The position numbers were made by a program, and so were the translations under genes. A DNA stretch of 64,000 bases from the NCBI RefSeq assembly GCF_000816185.1, contig NZ_CP007770.1, positions 1,116,001-1,180,000 on the forward strand, read 5' to 3'. This DNA is from Campylobacter insulaenigrae NCTC 12927. GTDB lineage: Bacteria > Campylobacterota > Campylobacteria > Campylobacterales > Campylobacteraceae. Position 1 is the stretch's first letter; each line of letters opens with the position of its first letter. The notes beneath the pieces are model-generated. The model saw only the letters and a program-made list of their open reading frames with translations, was not told the DNA's origin and did no database searches. Below are positions 8,063 through 17,756 of the stretch, piece after piece.

Positions 8063-9480
8063 TATCCAAGCTTTGCTTTTAGAATTTCATTTACCTTATT
8101 AGGATTAAATGCTCCTTTGCCTGCTTTCATAGCTTGACCAACAAAAAATCCAAAAAGTTTATCTTTACCGCTTTTATATTCAGCAACTTTATCTTCATTA
8201 GATTGTAAAATTTCATCAATAATTTTTTCAATTGCACCATCATCACTAACTTGTTTTAATCCAAGTTTTTCTATGGCATCATCAATGTCAATCTCTACAT
8301 TTTCAAACACATATGCAAGTATATCCTTGCCTGCTTTAGCACTAATTACTCCCTCTTCTATACGTCGAATAAGCAAGGCTAATTTTTCTTGTTTGACAGG
8401 TGAATTTTCTATAGTTAAATCACCTTTTAAAAGCCCCATAAGCTCTGTCGTAAGCCATGTCACACATAATTTTGGACTTAAATTTTGACTTATTAAATAT
8501 TCAAAATATCTACAAAGCTCTAAAGAAGAAACTAAAACTTCACTATCACTTTCTTTTATACCAAATTTATCAATAAATTTAGCCTTTTTTTCATCTGGCA
8601 ATTCTGGAATTTTTATATTTAACATATCATCACTTAAGATTACGGGTAAAAGATCAGGATCTGGAAAATATCTATATTCTGCAGAGTCTTCTTTACCTCT
8701 CATACTTTTAGTAACCAAATTTACAGTATCAAACAATCTTGTTTCTTGAAATACTTCATCTTCATACACACCATCTTCCCAAGCTTGACTTTGACGCATT
8801 ACTTCATAGTCTATAGCTTTTTGTATAAAGCGGAATGAATTTAAATTTTTTATCTCTACTCTAGTATAAAGTTTAGTATCTCCTTTTGGTCTAATACTTA
8901 CATTTGCATCACATCTAAAACTTCCTTCTTGCATATTTGCATCAGAAATATCTAAAAACCTTATAATAGAATGTAATTTTTTAAGATAAGCTACAGCCTC
9001 ATCAGAACTTCTAAGTTCAGGCTCACTCACTATCTCTAGCAAAGGCGTACCTGCTCTATTTAAATCAACTTTTGAAAAATTACTTTCATGAATATTTTTT
9101 CCTGCATCTTCTTCTAGATGAGCTCTTGTAATACCTATGCGCTTATTATCACCATTTATATTTATAAAAAGTTCTCCGTTTTCAACTATAGGCACATCAA
9201 ATTGTGAAATTTGATAAGCTTTTGGTAAATCAGGATAAAAATAATTTTTTCTATTAAATATACTTTTTTGATTTATTGTCGCATTAATAGCTTTACCAAA
9301 AGCTATAGCTTTAGTTGTTGCTTCTTTATTTAAAACAGGCAAAGCACCTGGTAAGGCTAAGCATGTAGGACAAACATTTGTATTTGATTCTTCTCCAAAA
9401 GAAGTTGCACATGAACAAAAAATCTTAGTTTTAGTATTTAATTGTGCATGAACTTCTAACCCTATAACTACCTCAAACAT
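8062..9480 (-). CDS. gatB: Asp-tRNA(Asn)/Glu-tRNA(Gln) amidotransferase subunit B
   Basis: A 472-residue subunit of the GatCAB complex, which converts misacylated Glu-tRNA(Gln) and Asp-tRNA(Asn) to Gln- and Asn-tRNA. The N-terminal kinase domain starts [13 protein letters not shown] and contains the zinc-site Cys ([24 protein letters not shown]), the [14 protein letters not shown] motif and the EDAGK segment. The C-terminal YqeY-like tRNA-binding domain ends with [17 protein letters not shown]. It is the first gene of gatB-gpsA-pyrC2. Only 106 bp separate it from atpB. Confidence 0.97.
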   Translation of the reverse strand: MFEVVIGLEVHAQLNTKTKIFCSCATSFGEESNTNVCPTCLALPGALPVLNKEATTKAIAFGKAINATINQKSIFNRKNYFYPDLPKAYQISQFDVPIVENGELFININGDNKRIGITRAHLEEDAGKNIHESNFSKVDLNRAGTPLLEIVSEPELRSSDEAVAYLKKLHSIIRFLDISDANMQEGSFRCDANVSIRPKGDTKLYTRVEIKNLNSFRFIQKAIDYEVMRQSQAWEDGVYEDEVFQETRLFDTVNLVTKSMRGKEDSAEYRYFPDPDLLPVILSDDMLNIKIPELPDEKKAKFIDKFGIKESDSEVLVSSLELCRYFEYLISQNLSPKLCVTWLTTELMGLLKGDLTIENSPVKQEKLALLIRRIEEGVISAKAGKDILAYVFENVEIDIDDAIEKLGLKQVSDDGAIEKIIDEILQSNEDKVAEYKSGKDKLFGFFVGQAMKAGKGAFNPNKVNEILKAKLG

Positions 9481-9554
9481 TAATTTTCCTTAGAATTTTG
9501 TTTTTATTTTATCGTGTTTTATTTCAAAAAGAGTTTAAAAGAATCAAAGAAGAG

Positions 9555-9584
9555 TTATAAAAAGCATTTTATTGCTTTTTATAA
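9555..9584 (-). terminator. Terminator hairpin after atpB (12-bp perfect stem)
   Basis: TTATAAAAAGCA (9555-9566) and TGCTTTTTATAA (9573-9584) are perfect inverse repeats around a 6-nt loop, 2 bp past the atpB stop. A T-run lies in the 3' arm. It can act for atpB read on the minus strand. Confidence 0.7.
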
Positions 9585-9586
9585 AA

Positions 9587-10267
9587 TCAGTGCTGTTCAT
9601 CAACTACAGTAGCACCAGCTAAATAAACATAAGTTAATATCATAAAAATAAATGATTGCAAAAATGCCATAAAAGTTAAAAGTATATAAGCTGGTAAAGG
9701 AGCTACCCAAGGTACAAGTGCTAAAATAACAGCTAAAAATAAATCATCTCCTTTTATATTTCCAAATAGACGAAATGATAAAGAAATAACTCTTGAAATA
9801 TGGGAAACAATTTCTATAGGAAACATCAATGGGGCTAAAATTTTTACAGGGCCCATAAAATGTCCAAAATATTTAAAAATTCCTTGAGTTCTAATACCTT
9901 CATAATGATAATAAAAAAATACGATAATAGCTAAAGTGGCACTAAAATTCAAACTAGCACTAGGAGCTTCAAAGCCAGGTATTATACCTATTAAATTGCT
10001 AAAAAATACCATAAAACCTATAGTTGCAACAAGTGGCAAATATCTTCTTGCAGCTTCATCACTTCCCATGGTATCTCTTCCCATGCTTAGTATACCTTCC
10101 ATATATGCCTCAGCTAAATTCTGACTTCCTCTAGGAACGATTTGCATTGATTTTGTAGCAAATTTAGCCAAAACCAAAGAAATTACAACAACTATAGCAA
10201 GATGAAAAAAATAAGCAAAAGTATGACTAGTATCGATAAAAGAACTAAATAAAAATAAATCTTTCAT
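9587..10267 (-). CDS. atpB: ATP synthase F0 subunit a
   Basis: A 226-residue inner-membrane protein with about five or six helices. It is the proton half-channel partner of the c-ring. The diagnostic helix has the essential Arg in [20 protein letters not shown], and the last helix is [24 protein letters not shown]. It stands alone with a hairpin behind it; radA lies upstream with 83 bp between, so it may have its own promoter there. Confidence 0.97.
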   Translation of the reverse strand: MKDLFLFSSFIDTSHTFAYFFHLAIVVVISLVLAKFATKSMQIVPRGSQNLAEAYMEGILSMGRDTMGSDEAARRYLPLVATIGFMVFFSNLIGIIPGFEAPSASLNFSATLAIIVFFYYHYEGIRTQGIFKYFGHFMGPVKILAPLMFPIEIVSHISRVISLSFRLFGNIKGDDLFLAVILALVPWVAPLPAYILLTFMAFLQSFIFMILTYVYLAGATVVDEQH

Positions 10268-10350
10268 TAAAAAACCTCAGCTAGAATATTCAAAAGCAAC
10301 TATTATAAAACAATTTTTCTTATATTTTAATGAAAAAATATTTTTACAAA

Positions 10351-11688
10351 CTACATCCATTCTAATACTTCACGCAATTCCTTTGCAACAAAGCATTTTA
10401 ATCCTATTTTTTCCAAAGGATCACTTGCTATAATAGCATTTTTAAAATTTTGCATCTTCGCTTCTTTTAATCTTACATCAAGTGAAAAAACTTCTTTAAT
10501 TTCACCATTTAAGCTAAGCTCTCCTATAAAAACACTATCTTTACTTAGGGGTCTATTTTTAAAACTTGAAATAATGGCGGCAACTACTGCTAAATCCGCT
10601 GCTGTTTCATTGATTTTAACTCCACCACTAACATTTATAAAAACATCATATCTCCCAAGAGGAATTTCAAGTTTTCTCTCAAGTAACGCTATAAGCATAT
10701 CTAAACGATTTTTTTCATAACCTGTAGCACTTCTTTTTGGATAAGTGCTCTCGCACACTAAGGCTTGAATTTCTAAAATCAATGCTCTTGATCCTTCCAT
10801 AACAACACTCAAAGCACTACCACTAACTGCTTTACCTCTAGTAAAAAATTTATTCGAAATATCTTTTGCGCTAATTAATCCTTTAGAAGTCATTTCAAAA
10901 ATTCCGACTTCACTAATATTTCCAAAACGATTTTTAAAACCACGTAAAATTCGAATTTCTTTATTATTATCACCTTCAAAATAAAGCACTACATCAACCA
11001 TATGTTCTAAAATTCTAGGACCAGCAATCGCTCCATCTTTTGTAATATGGCCTATAACAAAAGTACTTATATTTCTAGCTTTACAAAAACGCATTAATTC
11101 AAAAGTAATTTCCCTAACTTGAGTTACGCTACCAGCTGCTGAAGCAATTTTATTAGAATAAATTGTTTGTATAGAATCGATAATTAAAATTTCATATTGA
11201 TCTTTTAAAAGTTCACTCAGAATATCCTCTAAACAAAGCTCAGTTAGCAAAAATAAATTTTTATCATTAGCCTCTAATCTATTTGCCCTGAGTTTAATTT
11301 GAGCTTTACTTTCTTCACCACTTACATATAAGACTTTTTTACCATTTTTAGCTAAATTTGAAGCAATCTTAAGTAAAAGAGTAGATTTTCCAACTCCTGG
11401 GGAACCTCCTATTAAAGTCAAAGAACCTATAACCAATCCACCACCTAATACTAAATCAAGTTCCCTATATTGAGTAGAAATTCGGATAAAATTTTCTTCT
11501 TCTACATCGTTAATACAAACTGCTAGATTGCTTTTATTTATATTTTCAAGCTCTTTTAAAACTTTTATTTGTTCTTGTTTTAATTCTACAAAGCTATCCC
11601 AAGCACCACAATCAGGACATTTTCCAAGCCATTTTGTTTGCTGATTACCACAAGCTTGACATTCAAATAAAATATGTTTTTTAGCCAT
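10351..11688 (-). CDS. radA: DNA repair protein RadA
   Basis: A 445-residue RecA-related ATPase/helicase that helps process recombination intermediates and branch migration. It shows the N-terminal C4 zinc finger (CQACG...CPDCGAW), Walker A GGSPGVGKST near residue 90, the RadA-specific KNRFG motif, and a C-terminal Lon-protease-like domain (VINVSGGVKINETAADLAV) without protease activity. The maf-like gene upstream ends 33 bp before it. In C. jejuni radA is directly next to ftsY, so the gene between them here is an insertion relative to that order. Confidence 0.97.
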   Translation of the reverse strand: MAKKHILFECQACGNQQTKWLGKCPDCGAWDSFVELKQEQIKVLKELENINKSNLAVCINDVEEENFIRISTQYRELDLVLGGGLVIGSLTLIGGSPGVGKSTLLLKIASNLAKNGKKVLYVSGEESKAQIKLRANRLEANDKNLFLLTELCLEDILSELLKDQYEILIIDSIQTIYSNKIASAAGSVTQVREITFELMRFCKARNISTFVIGHITKDGAIAGPRILEHMVDVVLYFEGDNNKEIRILRGFKNRFGNISEVGIFEMTSKGLISAKDISNKFFTRGKAVSGSALSVVMEGSRALILEIQALVCESTYPKRSATGYEKNRLDMLIALLERKLEIPLGRYDVFINVSGGVKINETAADLAVVAAIISSFKNRPLSKDSVFIGELSLNGEIKEVFSLDVRLKEAKMQNFKNAIIASDPLEKIGLKCFVAKELREVLEWM

Positions 11689-11721
11689 TAAACTACCTAA
11701 AATTATGATTTCATATTTTAA

Positions 11722-13610
11722 TTAAATATCTTTAAGATTTCTTTTTACTATTTCTTCTTCTAAAGGGATAATATTTTTAAGTATTTCTTCATTTGTAAAT
11801 TTTATATTTTGAATTAAAACTTCAAATAAAAATATATGATCTTTTATCCAAGTTAAATTTTTATTTAACCATTCGTCATTATTTCTCGGATTTATTACAT
11901 AAATTCTTGCTAAATTAAATTCAAATTGTTGCAAAAATGGTCTGATAAACTCATATAAAAAACTTTTGCAATATTCGTCAAGTTTTATTTTAGAAGTATC
12001 TAAAAATTGCATAGTTTGCATAATCATTTTTTTCTTTTCTTCAAACAAAGAAATTTGATAGATTTTTTGATTGTATTGCTTTAAGTTATCTAAATGAAGT
12101 TGAAATTCTTCAATAAAACCTTTACTAAATTTTATGTTATTTTTTATTTCATTATAACTTTGTATCAACAAATCATTTTGCATATTTTTATCTAATGATA
12201 CAGGTTTTTCAAAAGGTTTAGTTATTTTTTTATCTAGAAATTCTTCACAACATTCTTTAAAAGGTTTTTCTATGGTCCCTTCAATATGCGCCCCACCTTC
12301 AGTAGCATTATAAAATTTAAAACCTTCTTTGCTAGCTATATAATTTTGTATCGTTAATCTAAATATATTCCAAAATCTATGAGTAACCACAATACCATCA
12401 CCGCCATAAGCTTTAGCAGATTCTTTATCTGTATAACTTTCATAATTTGGACCATAAATATACTCTTTAGGATGGGAGGTACCATCATTTGCATAAGCTA
12501 AATCTTGTCCTATAAATATAATATTTTCATGGCTTAATTCACATGCTAAATGCAAAGCATTAAGTGCCACTGTGCTACCAGCTGACAAATTTCCAAAACT
12601 ATCTAAATTTAAATTATCAATAAATTTTGTTGTATAAGGTGTCAAAGTGTATTGTCTTTTTGTATCTTCTAGATACTTTATAACCAAAGGATGCACCAGA
12701 GTCAACAAAATAAATACTATATTTTTATCTATATTTTCATAATTTTGTTTTAATAAATCAGCTGTCATTTCACTACGTTCACTCATTAAAACATAATCAG
12801 GTTTAATTTCATTTTTAGCCAAAATAGAATAAGCACTATCTACACAGAATATACTAAAATTATCTTGATATCTTTTCAACAAAGGAAGTTGCTTTGTTAA
12901 AGATGGTCCAGTAGAAACTATAATAGCTGATTTTGACTTTTTATTTCTGTTTTGTAGTAAACTTTGCAAGGTTAAACCAGTAATCATTTTTGACATATTA
13001 TAAGTAAATTGTGCAATTCCTTGAATTGTATCTCCTATATCATCTCCTTGATATAAAATGATAGTTTTTATACATTGTGAAATTTTATCATTTAGTTTTA
13101 AAATTTTTGTTTGAACGTCGCTATAGTAATCACTATGCAAATGCATATCATATACTCTCAAAAAATTAAAAAAAGGAAATTTTTGAAATAAAATCATCAA
13201 ATCTGAACTATCAATATCGCTATTTAAAATAATAATTTTTTGTTCTTTTAACTCTTGAGAAAAATCAAAATTACTCAGTGCAATTTGCAATAATTCTAAA
13301 TCATCTTCAAAAACAATAATATGTTTTAAATTTTGATTTTTTAAAAGACATTTATACAAGATTCCATTTCCAAACCCATAAAAATATAACACAGGATACA
13401 ACAAATATTTTTCTTGATAAAATTTTATTTTTTCTTGTAAATATGAGTCTAGATTGTCATAAATTGCTATATTAGTTTTAGTATTTATAAAATTTAGATT
13501 GATCCCCCCCCATTATCTATTTTTTGAAATTTATTATTTTGTATTTTTCTTAGTTGATCTAATAAATAAGGATTATTTAATGATGCTAAATTTTTAGATA
13601 ATATACTCAT
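11722..13610 (-). CDS. Maf-like DUF115 protein (motility accessory factor / flagellin glycosylation), phase-variable, OFF as read
   Basis: The frame from ATG 13610 overlaps the ftsY stop as ATGA and runs 38 codons through a G8 tract into a TAA. One more G joins it to the long downstream frame and gives about 629 residues. The downstream part holds the DUF115 core (IIVSTGPSLTKQLPLL, FIGQDLAYANDGTSHPKEY) and a C-terminal helical region. The junction segment (YLLYPVLYFYGFGNGILYK) matches the intact paralogue at 30039-31946, which confirms that the two pieces are one gene. Maf proteins are cytoplasmic and needed for loading nonulosonic acids on flagellin or related acceptors; the specific acceptor is unknown. 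Restarting at TTG 13404 would lose the N-terminal domain. Confidence 0.85.
13504..13511 (-). repeat. Phase-variation tract G8 (C8 on +) in the maf-like gene, OFF
   Basis: Eight G on the coding strand at codons 34-36. G8 ends in TAA four codons later; G9 restores the full frame. Confidence 0.92.
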
Positions 13611-14473
13611 TTAAAAATAGGTTCCAAAATAGCATCTAGATATTCTTTGACATTAAATTCACAAAGATCTTCCATTTTTTCTCCTATACCAACATAAAAT
13701 ATCGGAAGCTCCAATTCTCTAGCTATACTAAATAATGCTCCACCTTTAGCAGTACCATCAAGTTTTGTAATAATAACACCATCAAGTTGAACTAATTCAT
13801 TAAAAGCTTTAGCTTGCAAAATTCCAGATACTCCTTGCGTGCCATCAAGAATAAGTATTTTTCTATGTGGTGCGCCTTGCATAGCTTTAGCACTAATACG
13901 CACAATTTTTTCTAATTCATTAGCCAAATTTTTTTGATTTTGTAATCTACCCGCAGTATCTAAAATAACTCTATCGTATTTTTTAGCCAATGCTTTAGAG
14001 ATGGTATCAAAGGCAACTGCTGATGGATCGTGTCCTTGAGAAGTGGCTATAATATCCATATCAAGTTTTTGTGCCCAAAGTTTTAGTTGTTCAATAGCTC
14101 CAGCTCTAAAAGTATCACAAGCTCCAAGTATAACTTTTTCACCATTTGTTTTGTGTAAAAATGCCATCTTAGCAATGCTTGTAGTTTTTCCAACCCCATT
14201 AACTCCTAAAATTAAATCTACAAAAGGCTTATCGCTGGAAAATTCAGGCTTATCATAAATAAAATAAGTTCCCATTACACGCTCTAAATCAGCCCTTTTT
14301 ACTTCATCATTAGGTGGTAAATAATAAATAATTTCTTCTATTATTTCATAAGCAACATCAGCTTCTAATAGCATTTCTTCTAATAATTCTTTTGTAACAA
14401 TTTTATTGTCTGCTTTAACTAAATTTATACTCTCTAAAGTCTTTTTTAAACCATTTTTTAAAAATCCAAACAT
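13607..14473 (-). CDS. ftsY: Signal recognition particle receptor FtsY
   Basis: A 288-residue SRP GTPase that docks ribosome-SRP complexes at the inner membrane. The N-terminal helical N domain is followed by G1 GVNGVGKTTSIAK, the DTFRAGAIEQL insertion-box region, G3 DTAGR and G4 TKLDGTAKGG. The long acidic A domain of E. coli FtsY is missing, as in other Campylobacter. I start at ATG 14473, which overlaps the upstream stop as TGATG; a GTG one codon earlier is possible. Its own stop overlaps the start of the maf-like gene as ATGA, so both are read together. Confidence 0.96.
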   Translation of the reverse strand: MFGFLKNGLKKTLESINLVKADNKIVTKELLEEMLLEADVAYEIIEEIIYYLPPNDEVKRADLERVMGTYFIYDKPEFSSDKPFVDLILGVNGVGKTTSIAKMAFLHKTNGEKVILGACDTFRAGAIEQLKLWAQKLDMDIIATSQGHDPSAVAFDTISKALAKKYDRVILDTAGRLQNQKNLANELEKIVRISAKAMQGAPHRKILILDGTQGVSGILQAKAFNELVQLDGVIITKLDGTAKGGALFSIARELELPIFYVGIGEKMEDLCEFNVKEYLDAILEPIFK

Positions 14474-15012
14474 CACATTATCACTTTTTGTATATCTATA
14501 TCTAACATTTCTTCAGGAATTAGTCCTAAGTATTCTTTTATTTTCTGGCCCTTTGTGTCAAATAAAACCATTGTGGGGATGGAGCCTATATTTAAAATCT
14601 TAGAAAAAATGAGACTATTTTCTCCTGATCCTGCTTGAAAAGTTATTTTATTTTCTTGTATAAATTCAAGTATTTCTTTGTCTTTATTTTCCTCTAAAAA
14701 AAGTACTATAATATCCAATCCATCTTTATATTTTCTATGTAAATTATTTAAATGTGCAATTTCTGCTTTGCAGGGTATACACCACGAAGTAAAAAATACA
14801 AATAATTTTGCTTTAGAATTATCATCAAAATCAAATTTTTGATCTTGATAATTGACAAATAATTTTTTATCATCTAAAAATTTTAAAGTAAAATGCACAT
14901 TTTCACTTTGCGTTAAACTAGCACCATTCATCTCTTGTGTATCTTCTTTTTCACTCGAACAAGCACTAAAAAAAACTAATATAAAAATTACTAAAAAAAA
15001 ATTAATCTTCAA
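14473..15012 (-). CDS. Thioredoxin-like thiol:disulfide lipoprotein
   Basis: A 179-residue exported protein. The signal peptide ends in a lipobox, FFSAC at residues 14-18, so it is a likely lipoprotein facing the periplasm. The thioredoxin/TlpA fold follows with the active-site motif CIPC in FFTSWCIPCKAEIAHL and a cis-proline-like segment IGSIPTMVLFD. It probably reduces periplasmic disulfides (cytochrome c maturation or a similar role), though the partner is not visible. It is coupled to ftsY by a 1-nt overlap and is the first gene of that unit; the promoter would be in the 65 bp divergent gap. Confidence 0.88.
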   Translation of the reverse strand: MKINFFLVIFILVFFSACSSEKEDTQEMNGASLTQSENVHFTLKFLDDKKLFVNYQDQKFDFDDNSKAKLFVFFTSWCIPCKAEIAHLNNLHRKYKDGLDIIVLFLEENKDKEILEFIQENKITFQAGSGENSLIFSKILNIGSIPTMVLFDTKGQKIKEYLGLIPEEMLDIDIQKVIM

Positions 15013-15077
15013 GCATTATCCTTATGATCATTTAAGCTTAAAATTATAACATAAAAAGTAAAAAGCTAAGGAAGCCT

Positions 15078-15698
15078 TTGACAAAAAATATTTTTAGACA
15101 AATTCAAAAAAATAAAACTAATCAAAGAATAAAATTTCAATATAAAAAAAATTTTATTATTTTTAAAGAAATAATCAAAATTTTAAAAATGCTAAAAACA
15201 ACAAAAAACATACTAATTTACATACCTTTAAAACATGAAGTTGATATTTATAGATTTAGGCATTTACTTTCTAATAAATATCAAATTTTTGTTCCATTTA
15301 TGCAAGATAAAAGTTTAAAGGTAGTAAAATTAAGGCTAACTCTTGATAAAAAGAGTTTTGGGGTATATGAACCAAAAAATTCCTTTTTGCATTCTCGTGT
15401 AGATATAGCCATCGTTCCTGTCATAGGTGTAGATGAAAATTTTAAGAGAATAGGTCATGGGAAAGGATTTTATGATAGATTTTTTGCAAATTTTACTCAT
15501 AAAAAACCTAAAATTATTTTTGTACAAATAATTAATAGCAAAATTAAAGAAAATTTATGTGAAAATCATGACATAAAAGGTGATTTTTATATTAACCCTT
15601 ATAAAAAATATTTTAGGAAAGTAAATAAAAATGATAGAAATTATAGTTGCATTAATAGCCGTTTTTATAGGCGGAGGGATTGGATATGTAGTCGCTAA
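15078..15698 (+). CDS. 5-formyltetrahydrofolate cyclo-ligase
   Basis: About 206 residues. It converts 5-formyl-THF to 5,10-methenyl-THF using ATP. The family motif GxGxGFYDR is present as GHGKGFYDRFF near residue 136, with the preceding IVPVIGVDENFKRIG strand and the N-terminal IYIPLKHEVD segment. The start is TTG, chosen because an AAGGAAG ribosome-binding site lies 3-9 nt before it and no better ATG precedes the conserved region. The last 22 codons run in another frame through the first 68 bp of rny, a true coding overlap unless a frameshift is hidden near 15600. Confidence 0.87.
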   Translation: MTKNIFRQIQKNKTNQRIKFQYKKNFIIFKEIIKILKMLKTTKNILIYIPLKHEVDIYRFRHLLSNKYQIFVPFMQDKSLKVVKLRLTLDKKSFGVYEPKNSFLHSRVDIAIVPVIGVDENFKRIGHGKGFYDRFFANFTHKKPKIIFVQIINSKIKENLCENHDIKGDFYINPYKKYFRKVNKNDRNYSCINSRFYRRRDWICSR

Positions 15699-17184
15699 AA
15701 AGATTCACGATGCAAATTTCAACATCTTTTTAGAACAAGCAAAAGCAAAAGCAAAAGCTATAGAATATGAAGCTGAGTTAATATTAAAAGATGCTAAAAA
15801 TTCCGTAGCTGAAGCCGAATTTGGTGCTAAGAAAAAATTTGATGAAAAAATTCAAAAACTTCATAGAGAACATTCTATGAAAATGGAAGAACTCAATAAA
15901 AAAGAACAAAATTTATTTCATCAAGAAAAACTTAATGAAGAAAATAAAACTAGTCTTATTAAAGAAAAACAAAATATTAAAACTCTAACAGAAGAAAATG
16001 AAAATCTAAAACGAACTTATATGCAAAAATTAGATGAGGTTTTAAAAATACTTGAACATTCTGCAGGTCTTACTCAACAAGAAGCTAAAGCTATAGTTTT
16101 GCAAAAAACAGAAGAGAGTGCAAGAGATGAAATTGCTCATATAATTAGAAAATATGAAGAAGAAGCTAAAACTGAAGCTAAAAGAAAGGCTAATTATATA
16201 CTAGCACAAGCTACTTCAAGATTTGCTGGAGAATTTGCTGCTGAAAGATTAATCAATGTTGTTAATATTAAAAACGATGAATTAAAAGGTCGTATAATAG
16301 GAAAAGAAGGAAGAAATGTTAAAACTTTAGAAATGGTTTTAGGAGTAGATATCATCATAGATGATACTCCAGGAGCTATTATAGTCAGTTGTTTTAATCT
16401 TTATCGAAGAGCTATAGCAACGAAAGTTATAGAACTTTTAGTTGAAGATGGAAGAATTCAACCTGCAAGAATCGAAGAAATCCACGAAAAAGTATGCAAA
16501 GAATTTGACGATAATATCTTAGAAGAAGGTCAAACTATCGTCATGGATTTAGGACTTAACAATATTCATCCTGAAATTGTAAAACTTATAGGTAAGTTAA
16601 GATATAGAGCAAGTTATGGACAAAATGCTTTGACGCATTCTCTAGAAGTAGCACATTTAGCTGGAATCATAGCAGCAGAATGCGGTGGTGATGAAAAATT
16701 AGCTAGAAGAGCTGGAATTTTACACGATATAGGAAAAGCTTTAACTCATGAATTTGAAGGTTCACACGTAGATTTAGGAGCTGAACTTTGCAAAAGATAT
16801 AAAGAACATCCTGTTGTTATTAATGCTATTTACGCGCATCACGGTCATGAAGAAGCTTTTAGTATAGAATCAGCTGCAGTTTGTACAGCAGATACTCTTA
16901 GTGCAGCAAGACCTGGGGCAAGAAGAGAAGTACTAGAAGCCTTCTTAAAAAGAGTAAGTGAACTTGAAGACATAGCAAAAAATAAGTCAGGAGTTAAAAA
17001 AGCCTATGCTATTAATGCTGGTAGAGAGATAAGAGTTATTGTTAATGCAAAATTAGTTAATGATGATGAATCTATACTTTTAGCCAAAGAAATTGCTGAA
17101 GAAATTCAAGAAAAAGTTCAATATCCTGGTGAAATTAAAGTCAATGTCATTAGAGAATTAAGAGCGGTTGATTACGCAAAATAA
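15631..17184 (+). CDS. rny: Ribonuclease Y
   Basis: A 517-residue membrane-anchored endoribonuclease that initiates mRNA decay. Domain order: N-terminal transmembrane helix (residues 2-22), long Lys/Glu/Ala-rich coiled coil (about 30-170), KH domain with IGKEGRNVK, and HD domain with catalytic HDIGKA and the YAHHGHEE segment. The length is that of the family. The start lies inside the tail of the cyclo-ligase gene; the hydrophobic anchor directly after the ATG supports this start. It is followed closely by dedA and comEC on the same strand. Confidence 0.97.
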   Translation: MIEIIVALIAVFIGGGIGYVVAKKIHDANFNIFLEQAKAKAKAIEYEAELILKDAKNSVAEAEFGAKKKFDEKIQKLHREHSMKMEELNKKEQNLFHQEKLNEENKTSLIKEKQNIKTLTEENENLKRTYMQKLDEVLKILEHSAGLTQQEAKAIVLQKTEESARDEIAHIIRKYEEEAKTEAKRKANYILAQATSRFAGEFAAERLINVVNIKNDELKGRIIGKEGRNVKTLEMVLGVDIIIDDTPGAIIVSCFNLYRRAIATKVIELLVEDGRIQPARIEEIHEKVCKEFDDNILEEGQTIVMDLGLNNIHPEIVKLIGKLRYRASYGQNALTHSLEVAHLAGIIAAECGGDEKLARRAGILHDIGKALTHEFEGSHVDLGAELCKRYKEHPVVINAIYAHHGHEEAFSIESAAVCTADTLSAARPGARREVLEAFLKRVSELEDIAKNKSGVKKAYAINAGREIRVIVNAKLVNDDESILLAKEIAEEIQEKVQYPGEIKVNVIRELRAVDYAK

Positions 17185-17192
17185 GGCTAAAT

Positions 17193-17756
17193 ATGCAAGA
17201 AATGATTGATAATCTTAGTACTTATGGATATTTGATTTTATTTTTTTATTCTTTTGGTGGTGGCATGGTAGCTATTTTAGCTGCTGGTGTCTTTTGTGCA
17301 AGCTCAACCAAACTTGACTTGCATTGGTGTATTTTTTTAGCTTTTTTAGCAAACACCTTAGGTTCTACCTTGCTTTTTATACTTGGAAAGTACTACAAAA
17401 AAGATATTATGCCCTATTTTAAAAATCACAGAAGAAAAATCGCTCTTGCTATGATTAAGATTAAAAAATATGGCGATTTACTTTTAATCATACAAAAATT
17501 TATATATGGAGTTAAAACCATCATTCCTATAGCTGCTGGACTCTGTAAATTCAGTTTTGTAAGATTTGTTATTATTAATACCGTAGCAAGTTTAATCTGG
17601 GCTATTGCTTTGGGTTATGTTGGATTTATTTTTGGCAATGCCTTGCAAGATATTTTTGAAATACTTTCTCACTATCCATATATAGCACCTATTTTTATAA
17701 TTACTCTCGCTTTAATCATATGGTTATATTTATCAAAATTTTCTAAGAAAAAATGA
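17193..17756 (+). CDS. DedA-family inner-membrane protein
   Basis: A 187-residue polytopic protein of the DedA/SNARE-associated (VTT) family. The re-entrant motif region reads FLANTLGSTLLFILGKYYKKD, followed by the amphipathic KFIYGVKTIIPIAAGLCKFSFVRF segment and the IIWLYLSKF end. Family members flip undecaprenyl phosphate or phospholipids across the membrane; its own substrate is unknown. It lies 8 bp after rny, and its stop overlaps the comEC start as ATGA. Confidence 0.9.
   Translation: MQEMIDNLSTYGYLILFFYSFGGGMVAILAAGVFCASSTKLDLHWCIFLAFLANTLGSTLLFILGKYYKKDIMPYFKNHRRKIALAMIKIKKYGDLLLIIQKFIYGVKTIIPIAAGLCKFSFVRFVIINTVASLIWAIALGYVGFIFGNALQDIFEILSHYPYIAPIFIITLALIIWLYLSKFSKKK

Noticed and set aside
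11722-13404. Reading the maf-like gene as an independent protein from TTG 13404
   Set aside because: It would miss the N-terminal domain present in the paralogue at 30039-31946. The missing part is found upstream in another frame, joined by the G8 tract and coupled to ftsY.
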